Assembly (NCBI GenBank): GCA_049414205.1
Contig: JBMSGE010000016.1
Location: 1-17,318 of the forward strand
Direction of reading: 5' to 3'
Origin: Nitrosomaritimum sp049414205
GTDB taxonomy: Archaea > Thermoproteota > Nitrososphaeria > Nitrososphaerales > Nitrosopumilaceae
Length of the DNA stretch: 17,318 nucleotides
This document shows, in pieces, positions 1 to 6,582 of this stretch. The translations under genes were made by a program, and so were the position numbers. Position 1 is the first letter of the stretch. Each line of letters opens with the position of its first letter. The notes under the pieces are model-generated. The model did no database searches. It saw only the letters and a list, made by a program, of their open reading frames with translations, and was not told the origin of the DNA.

Positions 1-188
1 CAGAAGTTCCTGTAGCAGAAACACCAGAAGTTCCTGTAGCAGAAACACCAGAAGTCCCCGTAGTTGAAACTACAGAGGTAACAAATTCTGATGGAGGATC
101 TGAGTTAACTATGGAAGCTCCTGAAACATTGGCATTAGCTGAAGCACTTGATGAAGAATTTAGTGATTCTGCACCAACAGATGTATAG
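1..188 (+). CDS. C-terminal end of an acidic, repetitive protein (5' truncated)
   Basis: Reading from base 3, one open frame runs to a TAG stop at 186-188 and gives 61 residues. It begins with tandem octapeptides of the type EVPVAETP (two exact copies, then the diverged EVPVVETT) and continues into an acidic tail rich in Glu, Ala, Ser and Thr, ending SDSAPTDV. The start and any folded domain lie upstream of the window, so no function can be given. A Pro/Val/Glu/Ala/Thr-rich low-complexity end is usual for flexible tails, linkers or surface-protein stalks. The frame is clear because the other two forward frames hit stops early. A T-rich stretch follows the stop directly, consistent with transcript end. 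Confidence 0.75.
   Translation, partial: EVPVAETPEVPVAETPEVPVVETTEVTNSDGGSELTMEAPETLALAEALDEEFSDSAPTDV
3..74 (+). repeat. Tandem 24-bp coding repeat (about three units seen)
   Basis: Units at 3-26 and 27-50 are identical at the DNA level. The unit at 51-74 is a diverged copy with several substitutions. Bases 1-2 match the end of the same unit, so the array continues upstream. Each unit encodes one EVPVAETP octapeptide, so copy-number change keeps the reading frame. Confidence 0.9.
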
Positions 189-190
189 AG

Positions 191-214
191 ATTTTTTCTC
201 TTTTTTCTTTTAAT
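191..214 (+). terminator. T-rich archaeal-type terminator
   Basis: Runs of six T, six T and four T, broken by single C bases, lie just after the stop codon of the truncated gene. Archaeal RNA polymerase terminates at oligo-T without needing a hairpin. The minus-strand methyltransferase ends at 228, so the tract separates two convergent genes. Confidence 0.55.
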
Positions 215-227
215 ATTTTCAAATAAT

Positions 228-1130
228 TTAATTGAATTTTGTAAAAATGTATGGGGTGTCGATTGGTTGATCAAATGTCCATACAGAAGGCAAAACCACT
301 GTTTTAATTACACTCAAGTTATTATCTTCGATAACTGATTTCCATCCCCCCTCTGACATGTCATTTGATAAAGTACCTGGAAAATATTTTTTAGAATAAG
401 TTCCTGCAAATGTCATCCCGGTATTTTCTTTTAGATTTGGTATTTTCTTTAATTTTTCCATGATGCTGGTTGCCAAAACATCGCCTCCCATTTGGGCAAG
501 ACCTCCAATGAAAAATACTGGTTGTTGCAGAGATATGTTTGCATAATCAAATTCTACCGCGTCTGCACAATTTGGATTAAAATCAATTTTAGTTGAAAAA
601 GTTATCAGTTTTTGTAATTTTACAAGAGATTCATCCACTTCAATTGAGTATGGCTCTAAATCTAAAATTTTTGCACAATATGCAATACGCCCATCTCCCG
701 AACCAATATCTAATACCTCTTTGAAATTGAGATTTTTTGCAGTAAGTGCCATGATGTAGGCAGTCATTATCCATGTTGGGTAAAAAGGCTGATAACTTGC
801 TCCTTGACTAATGCTGTTTAACCAATATTCGTTTATGTCTCCTTCATATACCATGCAAGGAATTTTGTCAATAACCTGCTCGTATGAATTATAGTAGATG
901 GGATTTTTTTTTGCAAATTCGTGAAGCAATTCTAAATGTTTTTCATCTATGGGAAAGGTTTTTGATTTAGTTAGCGGGATAATCTCCTGAATATGACTAT
1001 TTCCTTTGTATGCTTTTACAAATTCTTGTTTTAGATGACATAGATTCTTAGCAATCTCTTCACTCATTGGTAAATATGCTAAAAAAGGGCTTGATAAACT
1101 CATTGCAAAATTTTCCGATACTGGATTCAC
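228..1130 (-). CDS. Class I SAM-dependent methyltransferase
   Basis: This 300-residue protein has a clear Rossmann methyltransferase core. Motif I is VLDIGSGDGRIAY (about residues 139-151) and the acidic residue ending strand 2 is E164 (SIEVDES). About 110 residues precede the core, with mostly helical character and a Trp/Tyr-rich segment just before it (YQPFYPTWIMTAY). No NPPY-type catalytic motif is seen; the motif IV region reads FFIGGLAQMGG, so an N-methyltransferase acting on DNA or RNA is not indicated and the substrate is unknown. The start ATG overlaps the stop of the upstream gene as ATGA (1127-1130), implying a two-gene operon with coupled translation. The fold is confident; substrate and pathway are not. 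Confidence 0.85.
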   Translation of the reverse strand: MNPVSENFAMSLSSPFLAYLPMSEEIAKNLCHLKQEFVKAYKGNSHIQEIIPLTKSKTFPIDEKHLELLHEFAKKNPIYYNSYEQVIDKIPCMVYEGDINEYWLNSISQGASYQPFYPTWIMTAYIMALTAKNLNFKEVLDIGSGDGRIAYCAKILDLEPYSIEVDESLVKLQKLITFSTKIDFNPNCADAVEFDYANISLQQPVFFIGGLAQMGGDVLATSIMEKLKKIPNLKENTGMTFAGTYSKKYFPGTLSNDMSEGGWKSVIEDNNLSVIKTVVLPSVWTFDQPIDTPYIFTKFN

Positions 1131-1582
1131 TCAGTTGATATCTTATCGTATTGTTCAACAAATTCTTGTGTACTCATAAATTGGCGTAAGCGCTCAAACA
1201 TCTTTGCTTGATTCTCTATTTCTGTTTTAGTTTTATTGTCTCTGTTCTTACTAATGTTTTTTAGATCATTCTTAAGATTCTCAATTGACTTTTGTAGATG
1301 CGATGATATTTGTGAATGAAGAGTTGTATTGAATTTCTCTTTGATGAATTTTTCTGTCTCTTGAATAGTGGAGAGAAAACTCTCTTCTAGATTTGTGTTT
1401 TCTTTTAAAATTTTTGCCATTGATGTTACATTAATTACCTGGTGATAGATCTCTACAATTTGAGATATGGAAAACTCATTAGAGTTTTTCAAAGTACTAT
1501 CAATTTTGTTTTGTAATCTTTTAGACTCAGAGACAAACAAATCCATTGAATCATCAAATGAAGAAGATTTGTCATTACTCAT
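1127..1582 (-). CDS. Helical protein of unknown function, operon partner of the methyltransferase
   Basis: A 151-residue, soluble, highly charged protein with no recognised domain. It has no Cys, no signal peptide and no membrane segment. The sequence is dominated by heptad-like helices, for example about residues 55-130 with many Lys, Glu, Asn and Ile. It begins with a Ser/Asp-rich stretch. The ATG at 1582 sits about 27 nt after a TATA-like box on the minus strand, fitting a leaderless message. It leads a two-gene operon and its stop overlaps the start of the methyltransferase gene by four bases, so the two may act together. It could be an adaptor or partner subunit, but nothing in the sequence proves this. 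Confidence 0.7.
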   Translation of the reverse strand: MSNDKSSSFDDSMDLFVSESKRLQNKIDSTLKNSNEFSISQIVEIYHQVINVTSMAKILKENTNLEESFLSTIQETEKFIKEKFNTTLHSQISSHLQKSIENLKNDLKNISKNRDNKTKTEIENQAKMFERLRQFMSTQEFVEQYDKISTE

Positions 1583-1603
1583 AAAATATTTTTTCTAATG
1601 AAT

Positions 1604-1613
1604 TAGATAAATG
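1604..1613 (-). promoter_or_regulatory. TATA-like box for the 1582 gene
   Basis: On the minus strand this reads CATTTATCTA, centred about 27 nt before the ATG at 1582. That spacing fits an archaeal TATA box of a leaderless transcript. Confidence 0.45.
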
Positions 1614-1662
1614 TAGGCCCTATTTTTACAATTTTTTAATTTTAAAAAATTCTTTATTTGAT

Positions 1663-1788
1663 TTATTTTTCCCCTTTACATTTGACACAAAACCATTGCA
1701 TCTGAGTATCTTCTCTTATCATTAAATTTCCACAATTCTTACAATGTTTGACTTCTGTCCCAAAACTCATAATTTCCTTTTCAGCCAT
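1663..1788 (-). CDS. 41-residue single zinc-ribbon protein
   Basis: The minus-strand frame from ATG (1788) to TAA (1663-1665) encodes 41 residues. It contains two CxxC knuckles, C16-x2-C19 (HCKNCGN) and C34-x2-C37 (FCVKCKG), 14 residues apart, which is the spacing of a compact four-Cys zinc ribbon. A hydrophobic/aromatic pair (WF) precedes the second knuckle, as is common in ribbons. It is too short to be an enzyme; a role in RNA, DNA or protein contact is likely but unproven. It lies divergent to rpl21e and is not in a visible operon. The intact pair of knuckles in a 42-codon frame makes chance unlikely. Confidence 0.7.
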   Translation of the reverse strand: MAEKEIMSFGTEVKHCKNCGNLMIREDTQMQWFCVKCKGEK

Positions 1789-1836
1789 TTGAAATTATAA
1801 GAATTTTGAAAAATATCCTCCATATCAAAGAAAAGT

Positions 1837-1845
1837 GTTAAAATA
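1837..1845 (+). promoter_or_regulatory. TATA-like box for the rpl21e operon
   Basis: GTTAAAATA lies about 30 nt before the ATG at 1871. This would give a very short or absent 5' leader for the five-gene operon. Confidence 0.4.
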
Positions 1846-1870
1846 GGGTTATAGAAGATTCAACTCAGAT

Positions 1871-2170
1871 ATGGCAACTAAGAAATCTTCTGGTCGTTCC
1901 CACGGATTTAAGCATAAATCCAGGAAAGTTATGACTAAGAAAGCCCCAAGAGGTGTGTCTTTCTTGTTAAGGGAATACCAAGAGGGTGAACAGGCACTTG
2001 TTATCATTGATCCTAGACAGCACAAAGGCTTGCCACATAGAAGATACCATGGAAAAGTGGGAAATATCACTAATGTGGGAAGACGTGCAGTAACATTGGA
2101 TGTTAAATTAGGAAATAAAACAAAAACCTTAATCACTAGATTAGATCATATCAAACCATTCGGTGTATGA
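1871..2170 (+). CDS. rpl21e: 50S ribosomal protein L21e
   Basis: A 99-residue basic protein with the full pattern of archaeal/eukaryotic L21e. It has a Lys/Ser/Arg-rich N-terminus (MATKKSSGRSHGFKHKSRKV), a central SH3-like barrel with IIDPRQHKGLPHRRYHGKVG at about residues 46-65, and a C-terminal segment ending LDHIKPFG. It is a structural protein of the large ribosomal subunit. The length matches the family. It is the first gene of the plus-strand operon, and its TGA stop (2168-2170) lies one base before the ATG chosen for rpoF. The same neighbours (rpoF, DUF655, ksgA) follow L21e in many archaea, which supports the call. Confidence 0.97.
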   Translation: MATKKSSGRSHGFKHKSRKVMTKKAPRGVSFLLREYQEGEQALVIIDPRQHKGLPHRRYHGKVGNITNVGRRAVTLDVKLGNKTKTLITRLDHIKPFGV

Positions 2171-2171
2171 T

Positions 2172-2498
2172 ATGGAAGAAGTAAAAAAGAAACAAGCTGT
2201 ATCTCTTTCAGAAGTTAAAGAAATTTTAGGAAAAGTAGATCCTGAAGAAATGGATCAAATTCAACGTTGGACATATGATTATGTTTCAAAATTTGTGACA
2301 ATAGACCCAAAGGAAGCAAAAGAAATGAAAAAACAACTAATGAAAGAATGTGAACTAACTGAAGAAGAAGCCGTAGAAATTGTAAATATTAGACCAACTA
2401 GTCTGGCTGAATTACGTTCATTCACATTTGGTTGGAAGAAACTTATTCTTGCTGAAACTCTCGAAAAAATGCTCAATATCCTCAAGGGGCATTCTTAA
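2172..2498 (+). CDS. rpoF: DNA-directed RNA polymerase subunit F (Rpo4, RPB4-like)
   Basis: 108 residues from ATG 2172. Rpo4 pairs with Rpo7 (E) in the stalk of archaeal RNA polymerase. The N-terminal part (SLSEVKEILGKV) and the C-terminal HRDC-like helical region (ECELTEEEAVEIVNIRPTSL at about residues 60-79, then ELRSFTFGWKKL) match the family, as does the length. A longer frame with GTG at 2163 exists and would overlap rpl21e by 8 nt. I prefer the ATG because it follows the rpl21e stop by one base and gives the shorter N-terminus usual for the family. It lies inside the conserved rpl21e-rpoF-DUF655 order. Confidence 0.93.
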   Translation: MEEVKKKQAVSLSEVKEILGKVDPEEMDQIQRWTYDYVSKFVTIDPKEAKEMKKQLMKECELTEEEAVEIVNIRPTSLAELRSFTFGWKKLILAETLEKMLNILKGHS

Positions 2499-2505
2499 TT
2501 TTCGT

Positions 2506-2510
2506 GGAGG
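2506..2510 (+). promoter_or_regulatory. Shine-Dalgarno GGAGG that decides the DUF655 start
   Basis: GGAGG ends 8 nt before TTG 2519, a good ribosome-binding distance. The frame can also begin at GTG 2504, but that codon would overlap this site and lacks its own site, so TTG 2519 is the better start. Confidence 0.55.
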
Positions 2511-2518
2511 TTTTTATT

Positions 2519-3085
2519 TTGTACAAGGAGCAACATTCACCTAGAAAGTATGAGGAACACGCATATGTTTTAGATTTTAATCCTCGTGGAAAATCAACAA
2601 CCGTAAGAGGAAGAGATGGGATTATTGTTACCGCTATCGGTGAAGATAGGTTAACTATTTTAGAGATTCTTGGCATTCCAAACTCTACTTTTGAGATTGG
2701 TGAAAAAATTTACATTGGAAAAGAAGGGAGAACAAAAGTACTTTCAGTTTTAGGAAAATTAGATTATGATAACATATCTTCTTCAGCTCAAACGGAATTG
2801 CCTTCAGTAATAGAAAACATTGTCTCTGAAAATGAATCACGCTTTGTGGAATATCTGAATAATGCACAACCCTTGACTCCAAGAATCCATGCCCTGGAAT
2901 TAATTCCTGGAATAGGAAAAACATACATGAAAACAATGATAGAAGAACGAGACAAGAAAAAATTTGAGAGTTATGTTGACTTGCAAGAAAGGGTTGGATT
3001 TAAAGAACCAATAAAGCACATTACCGAACGAATTATGAGTGAAGTTACAGGAGAAAGCAGAATGAATCTCTTTGTAAAGAGATGA
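2519..3085 (+). CDS. DUF655 family protein with helix-hairpin-helix motif
   Basis: From TTG 2519 the protein has 188 residues. The opening RKYEEHAYVLDFNPRGKS is typical of DUF655: an OB-like N-terminal domain with the YVLDF..RG element and a following GRDGIIVTAIGEDRLTILEI strand set. Residues about 126-160 form a helix-hairpin-helix DNA/RNA-binding motif (LELIPGIGKTYMKTMIEERD, then KKFESYVDLQERVG). DUF655 is found across archaea between rpoF and ksgA; its exact biochemical role is not known to me, though nucleic-acid binding is likely. Its TGA overlaps the rsmA ATG (ATGA, 3082-3085). GTG 2504 is an alternative start adding five residues. Confidence 0.88.
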   Translation: MYKEQHSPRKYEEHAYVLDFNPRGKSTTVRGRDGIIVTAIGEDRLTILEILGIPNSTFEIGEKIYIGKEGRTKVLSVLGKLDYDNISSSAQTELPSVIENIVSENESRFVEYLNNAQPLTPRIHALELIPGIGKTYMKTMIEERDKKKFESYVDLQERVGFKEPIKHITERIMSEVTGESRMNLFVKR

Positions 3086-3789
3086 TAAAGAGAAAAAAAC
3101 TGGGACAACACTTTCTAAACTCACAATCAATTGCTGAAAAAATTATCACCGAGGCCAATATTTCAACTGATGATGTAGTTTATGAAATAGGCACGGGATT
3201 GGGCATTTTGACACCAAAACTTTGTAAAAATGCCAAAAAAGTCATTTCTATTGATGCCGATAAGGAATTGTTTCAAAAAGCAAAAGACACTTTTTCAAAA
3301 ATAGCAAATCTTGAGTTAAAACACGGTGATGGATTTAAGAACAAAAATAAATTCACAATTTTTGTCTCAAATTTACCTTATTCTAAAAGCAAAGATGCTC
3401 TAGAGTGGCTTGCAATTACTCCATTTTCACACGGCGTAATTATGGTACAAAAAGAATTTGCTGATAAACTACTTACAAAATCACACAAAGATAGACGATC
3501 AATAACTATTTTGGCAAATCATACCTTGGAAATTCAAACCATTTCCAAAGTAGGAAAACAGAATTTTACTCCAAATCCTAAAGTTGATTCAGTCATATTA
3601 AAGATTAAAAAAAGAAAATCAATCAACAAAGATCTAGTTAAGGTAATAAACAAAATATTTTCTTACAGAAGGAAAAAAATTTCAAATATTTTAAAACAAT
3701 TTGGGCTTGAAACATCATCAGAAAAACGATTAGATGATTTATCAACAGAGGAAATAGTGAAAATTGCAAAAGAAATTTGTAACAAATGA
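3082..3789 (+). CDS. rsmA: 16S rRNA (adenine-N6) dimethyltransferase RsmA/KsgA/Dim1
   Basis: This enzyme dimethylates two adjacent adenosines in the 3'-terminal helix of 16S rRNA during small-subunit maturation. Family motifs seen in 235 residues: KLGQHFL (6-12), SAM-binding YEIGTGLGILT (34-44), acidic D58 in SIDAD, catalytic NLPY (97-100), FTPNPKVDSVIL (162-173) and the C-terminal SYRRKKISN (194-202). The protein is shorter than bacterial KsgA (about 270) because of a compact C-terminal domain, which looks complete and not broken. It starts inside the DUF655 stop and its 3' end overlaps the next gene by 26 nt, so all are co-transcribed. Confidence 0.96.
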   Translation: MIKRKKLGQHFLNSQSIAEKIITEANISTDDVVYEIGTGLGILTPKLCKNAKKVISIDADKELFQKAKDTFSKIANLELKHGDGFKNKNKFTIFVSNLPYSKSKDALEWLAITPFSHGVIMVQKEFADKLLTKSHKDRRSITILANHTLEIQTISKVGKQNFTPNPKVDSVILKIKKRKSINKDLVKVINKIFSYRRKKISNILKQFGLETSSEKRLDDLSTEEIVKIAKEICNK

Positions 3790-4300
3790 TGAATACAAGC
3801 CTGCAGAAGACACTTTCTTTTTAGCTGATTATGTTGAAAAGGAAAAAGGAATCTCTGCATTAGATGTGGGAAGTGGTTCTGGATATCTTACTCAACTTTT
3901 ATGTAAAAATTTCTCATTTGTTATTGGTACTGATATTAATTTTAAAGTTTTAAAAAACCAGACTTACAAAACAAGTAATCTAATTTGCTGCAACGGCGCT
4001 GATGCAATAAATTACCAATTTGATTTGATAATCTGTAATTTACCATATCTTGCAACCGAAGAAATTATTGATGTTGCTACTGATGGAGGAAAAGAGGGAT
4101 TCCAAATCCCCAAGAAAATCTTTGATTCTGTTTTTGGTAAAATGAAACCACGAGGAAAATTCCTTTTTGTGACATCTTCTCTTTCGAATTATCAAAAACT
4201 AATAGATTACGCACAAAAATTTGGGCTTGAATCCCAAATTATTGCTAAAAAGAAACTATTTTTTGAAGAATTAATTTTAGTTGAATCTGTAAAAATCTGA
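3764..4300 (+). CDS. HemK2/Mtq2-type protein methyltransferase (PrmC-related)
   Basis: 178 residues. Motifs are YKPAEDTFFL (11-20, the family's Y-x-P-[SA]-E-D-T-F entry), DVGSGSGYLT (34-43), acidic D57, catalytic NLPY (92-95) and DGGKEG (107-112). The NLPY motif after this N-terminus marks enzymes that methylate the Gln of GGQ in class I release factors; the archaeal/eukaryotic form works with Trm112. Here it follows rsmA in the same operon. The only sensible start is TTG 3764, giving a 26-nt overlap with rsmA, because no in-frame ATG or GTG precedes the conserved motif. An RNA or other protein substrate cannot be excluded. Confidence 0.88.
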   Translation: MQKKFVTNDEYKPAEDTFFLADYVEKEKGISALDVGSGSGYLTQLLCKNFSFVIGTDINFKVLKNQTYKTSNLICCNGADAINYQFDLIICNLPYLATEEIIDVATDGGKEGFQIPKKIFDSVFGKMKPRGKFLFVTSSLSNYQKLIDYAQKFGLESQIIAKKKLFFEELILVESVKI

Positions 4301-5341
4301 TTATTTTCTAAGATTATTTTTTGCGTATTCTATAATTGAATCAGTCATTTGTGTAGTGGTTGCATTCCCACCAATATCCCAAGTTACTGTTTTACCTTCA
4401 TTGATTACTTGCTCAGTTGCAGCAAAAATTGCATCTCTAATCTCTCTTTCACCTAGATAATCTGCCATCCATGCACCAGAAAGTACAGTTGCAGTTGGAT
4501 TTACTTTGTTCTGCCCTGCAAATTGTGGGGCACTACCATGTGCTGCCTCAAACATTGCATAATTGTCACCAATATTTGCAGAATAAATTAATCCAATTGA
4601 ACCTACAAGTGCTGATGCAAGCTCCGAGATAATATCCATAAATAAATTGGTACTAACTAATACTGAGCCGTTAAACTGTTCAGTTGCAATTACCATCTGC
4701 TGTGCCATGTTATCGATATAGATTTCAGACAATTCAATTCCAGTTCCTTCAACTGCTTTTTGTGTTTCATCCCAAAATATTCCATCCGTTTGCTTTAGAA
4801 TATTTCTTTTTGTAACTGCAACCATTTTTTTCATGTTGAATTTATTTGCCCAATCTACTGCAGAATCAACCAATCTTCTACTCCCATGCCTTGTAATTTT
4901 TCTAATTGCAATTGCTGCATCATCTGTAATTTTTGCCTCTACACCCGTATAGAGTCCTTCAGTTGCTTCTCTGAAACACACACAATCAAGTTTTCTATCG
5001 GGAGTCAATCTATCATAAGTTTTAGTTGGTCTGATATTTGCATAAAGATCAAATTTCTGTCTTAATGTAACTGCAACGCTTCTTGGTGCACCTGGAACTG
5101 GTATTGTGGTAGTTGGACCTTTGAAACAGCAATCTGATTCTTCCAAAGTCTTCATGGTGGCATCTGGAATGTATGATGCATCTTTTCTACCATTTTTGTC
5201 CCACTGTTCTGAGCCTGCCTCGCAAAGAATTAACTCTGATTGAAAATTACATTCCTTCAAAACTCTGAGCATTGAATCTACAACTTCGGGTCCAATTCCA
5301 TCTCCCTTCATAACTGCTGCCTTTTTACTCAAAACTGGCAA
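4301..5341 (-). CDS. Isocitrate/isopropylmalate dehydrogenase family, probably isocitrate dehydrogenase
   Basis: This 346-residue beta-decarboxylating dehydrogenase oxidises a 2-hydroxyacid and removes CO2; isocitrate to 2-oxoglutarate is the most likely reaction. Seen: GDGIGPEV (13-20), substrate arginines R94, R104 and R124, Y131 (GLYTG), K178 (VTKRN), metal aspartates D210 and D236 (NLFMDIISE), and the cofactor loop HGSAPQFAGQNKVNP (268-282). The S-x-N-x3-R motif of typical isocitrate dehydrogenases reads S88-V-A90, and the cofactor pair (K-Y for NADP, D-I for NAD) reads Q273-F274, so substrate and cofactor are not certain. The start is TTG 5341. TTG 5332 (fourth codon) fits the upstream TATA-like region about as well. 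The stop abuts the convergent operon's stop. Confidence 0.88.
   Translation of the reverse strand: MPVLSKKAAVMKGDGIGPEVVDSMLRVLKECNFQSELILCEAGSEQWDKNGRKDASYIPDATMKTLEESDCCFKGPTTTIPVPGAPRSVAVTLRQKFDLYANIRPTKTYDRLTPDRKLDCVCFREATEGLYTGVEAKITDDAAIAIRKITRHGSRRLVDSAVDWANKFNMKKMVAVTKRNILKQTDGIFWDETQKAVEGTGIELSEIYIDNMAQQMVIATEQFNGSVLVSTNLFMDIISELASALVGSIGLIYSANIGDNYAMFEAAHGSAPQFAGQNKVNPTATVLSGAWMADYLGEREIRDAIFAATEQVINEGKTVTWDIGGNATTTQMTDSIIEYAKNNLRK
4303..4322 (+). terminator. T-rich tract after the rpl21e operon
   Basis: Just after the plus-strand TGA (4298-4300) the sequence has runs of four T and six T. The tract lies inside the 3' end of the convergent dehydrogenase gene, as there is no intergenic space. 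Confidence 0.3.
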
Positions 5342-5441
5342 AATTTGATTGGTTTATTATTTAATTCTACCTTGAGTTAAAAAATTGATTTCCATAACTA
5401 TTGGTGATAGTTTATTAAATAATCTTACAACAATAATTAAA
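5342..5441. promoter_or_regulatory. Divergent promoter region between the dehydrogenase and phosphoesterase genes
   Basis: The box TTTATTAAAT (5411-5420) lies about 26 nt before ATG 5442 on the plus strand. AT-rich sequence at 5352-5367 (minus strand GAATTAAATAATAAAC) can serve the dehydrogenase. Both spacings suggest near-leaderless transcripts. Confidence 0.5.
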
Positions 5442-6188
5442 ATGATAATTGTGCAAATTTCTGATTTACATGTAGGATCCCAATTTTTACCCGAAAAATT
5501 TGAAACTTTAGTTAATGAAGTAAATCAACTTCATCCAGATTATATTGTTGTAACTGGAGATTTAACAAACGAAGGTTTGATGAAAGAATATGAACAATGC
5601 AAAAATCTTCTCACTAAATTTAACGCAAAAAAAATTGTATCAATTAGTGGAAACCATGATTATAGAAACACTGGATACCTGCTATTCAAAAAATATTTCC
5701 CATTTGAAACTGTTAATGAACTAAACGACAAAGTTGTTTTAATTACAGTTGGGACTGCAAGACCGGACAGAAATGAAGGTGAAGTTGGATATAGACAAAA
5801 CCTGTGGTTAGAGAGAACCATGAAAAAATACAAAGACAAAGTCAAGATTTTGGCTATGCATCATCATCTTGTTGCGATTCCTGATACTGGTTCGGATCAA
5901 TTGACTGTAGTTGACGCTGGAGATGTTCTAAGAACCATTTTGGATACTAATGTTGATTTAGTATTGTGTGGCCACAAACATCGTCCATGGGTATGGAATT
6001 TTGGAAAATTAATGGTGGTAAATGCTGGTACCGCGACATCTGAGAGGGTAAGAGGATTATTTGAGAATACGTACAACATCATCACTATTGAGGATACGAA
6101 ATTGACAGTTGATCTGAAGATTGTTGGAGGAAAACGAGTTCCAATCGATGATATCGTTAATAATTACAGCCAATTTGGCGACGAATGA
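5442..6188 (+). CDS. Calcineurin-like metallophosphoesterase
   Basis: 248 residues from ATG 5442. All five metal-site motifs of the calcineurin-like fold are present: D8-x-H10 (SDLHVG), GD40 (VVTGDLTNEG), G-N71-H72-D (SGNHDY), the H140-H142 region (AMHHHLV) and GH178-x-H180 (LCGHKHR). It resembles the CpdA/Icc type of phosphodiesterase, acting on a phosphodiester or nucleotide in the cytoplasm; the true substrate is unknown. There is no signal peptide. The open frame extends upstream to TTG 5385, but the TATA-like box at 5411-5420 would then lie inside the gene, and MIIVQISDLHVG is the usual family N-terminus, so ATG 5442 is chosen. Confidence 0.9.
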   Translation: MIIVQISDLHVGSQFLPEKFETLVNEVNQLHPDYIVVTGDLTNEGLMKEYEQCKNLLTKFNAKKIVSISGNHDYRNTGYLLFKKYFPFETVNELNDKVVLITVGTARPDRNEGEVGYRQNLWLERTMKKYKDKVKILAMHHHLVAIPDTGSDQLTVVDAGDVLRTILDTNVDLVLCGHKHRPWVWNFGKLMVVNAGTATSERVRGLFENTYNIITIEDTKLTVDLKIVGGKRVPIDDIVNNYSQFGDE

Positions 6189-6197
6189 ATTTATTTA
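6189..6197 (+). promoter_or_regulatory. TATA-like box for tRNA-Ser
   Basis: The AT-rich box ATTTATTTA begins at the end of the phosphoesterase gene and lies about 25-30 nt before the tRNA 5' end. Confidence 0.4.
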
Positions 6198-6221
6198 CAG
6201 ATTAATTCAAGCATCTTTCAT

Positions 6222-6308
6222 GCGGGGGTCGCCTAGCCCGGTATGGCGTAGGATTGCTAATCCTATGTCCTTCTGGACACGGGGGTTCAAATCCCCCTCC
6301 CCGCGCCA
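6222..6308 (+). tRNA. tRNA-Ser(GCT)
   Basis: The cloverleaf is complete. Acceptor GCGGGGG (6222-6228) pairs with TCCCCGC (last pair G-T). The anticodon stem TAGGA/TCCTA encloses loop TTGCTAA with anticodon GCT (6256-6258). The long variable arm contains TGTCC/GGACA, as expected for a class II tRNA. The T arm is GGGGG-TTCAAAT-CCCCC. The discriminator is G6305 and CCA is encoded at 6306-6308. It reads the serine codons AGC/AGU. No intron is seen. Confidence 0.95.
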
Positions 6309-6315
6309 TTAAATT

Positions 6316-6325
6316 AAATTTAATA
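6316..6325 (+). promoter_or_regulatory. TATA-like box for the 6348 gene
   Basis: AAATTTAATA is centred 28 nt before ATG 6348, fitting a leaderless transcript. Confidence 0.4.
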
Positions 6326-6347
6326 GACCGTTTCTGGCTAGATAGAC

Positions 6348-6509
6348 ATGGGACGAAGAAAATCTCAGAAAATTATACGCAGTGGACCTAAAAACGCAAC
6401 CACCGGAATGTGTCCCGAATGCATGACTATAGGTAAAATCTTCATTCTTGGCCAACCAGGAGAAGAAAGAGGAAAGTGTGAAAAGTGCCGACAAGAGTTT
6501 GAATTATAG
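6348..6509 (+). CDS. 53-residue zinc-ribbon protein with basic N-terminus (Elf1-like?)
   Basis: ATG 6348 to TAG 6507-6509 encodes 53 residues. The N-terminus MGRRKSQK is basic. Two CxxC knuckles follow, C22-x2-C25 (MCPECM) and C44-x2-C47 (KCEKCR), separated by 18 residues with a hydrophobic IFILG strand, making one zinc ribbon. A basic MGRRK start plus a single four-Cys ribbon is reminiscent of the elongation factor Elf1, which occurs in some archaea, but the protein is shorter than Elf1 (about 80) and I cannot confirm it. It stands alone between tRNA-Ser and a coiled-coil gene, with its own TATA-like box. The coding call is good; the function is a guess. Confidence 0.7.
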   Translation: MGRRKSQKIIRSGPKNATTGMCPECMTIGKIFILGQPGEERGKCEKCRQEFEL

Positions 6510-6582
6510 TTCAAAAAGCTAACCTGTCCATCAAAAAATTTACCCATAACTTTTTAAGACAATTTTTTAATGATAAATAATC

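Noticed and set aside
3..74. Possible CRISPR array
   Set aside because: The 24-bp units are contiguous with no spacers and encode an in-frame octapeptide, so this is a coding tandem repeat.
1849..2136. Minus-strand open frame of 95 residues
   Set aside because: It lies antisense to rpl21e, has no promoter or motif, and is rich in Leu, Pro and Cys as expected of the reverse of a basic ribosomal gene.
2163..2171. GTG 2163 as the rpoF start
   Set aside because: It would overlap rpl21e by 8 nt and add three residues not typical of the family. ATG 2172 is one base after the upstream stop.
5385..5441. TTG 5385 as the phosphoesterase start
   Set aside because: It would place the TATA-like box inside the gene and add 19 residues before the family's normal N-terminal strand.
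6121..6312. Plus-strand open frame of 63 residues
   Set aside because: It runs through the end of the phosphoesterase gene and the whole tRNA-Ser, so it cannot be a real coding gene in that form.
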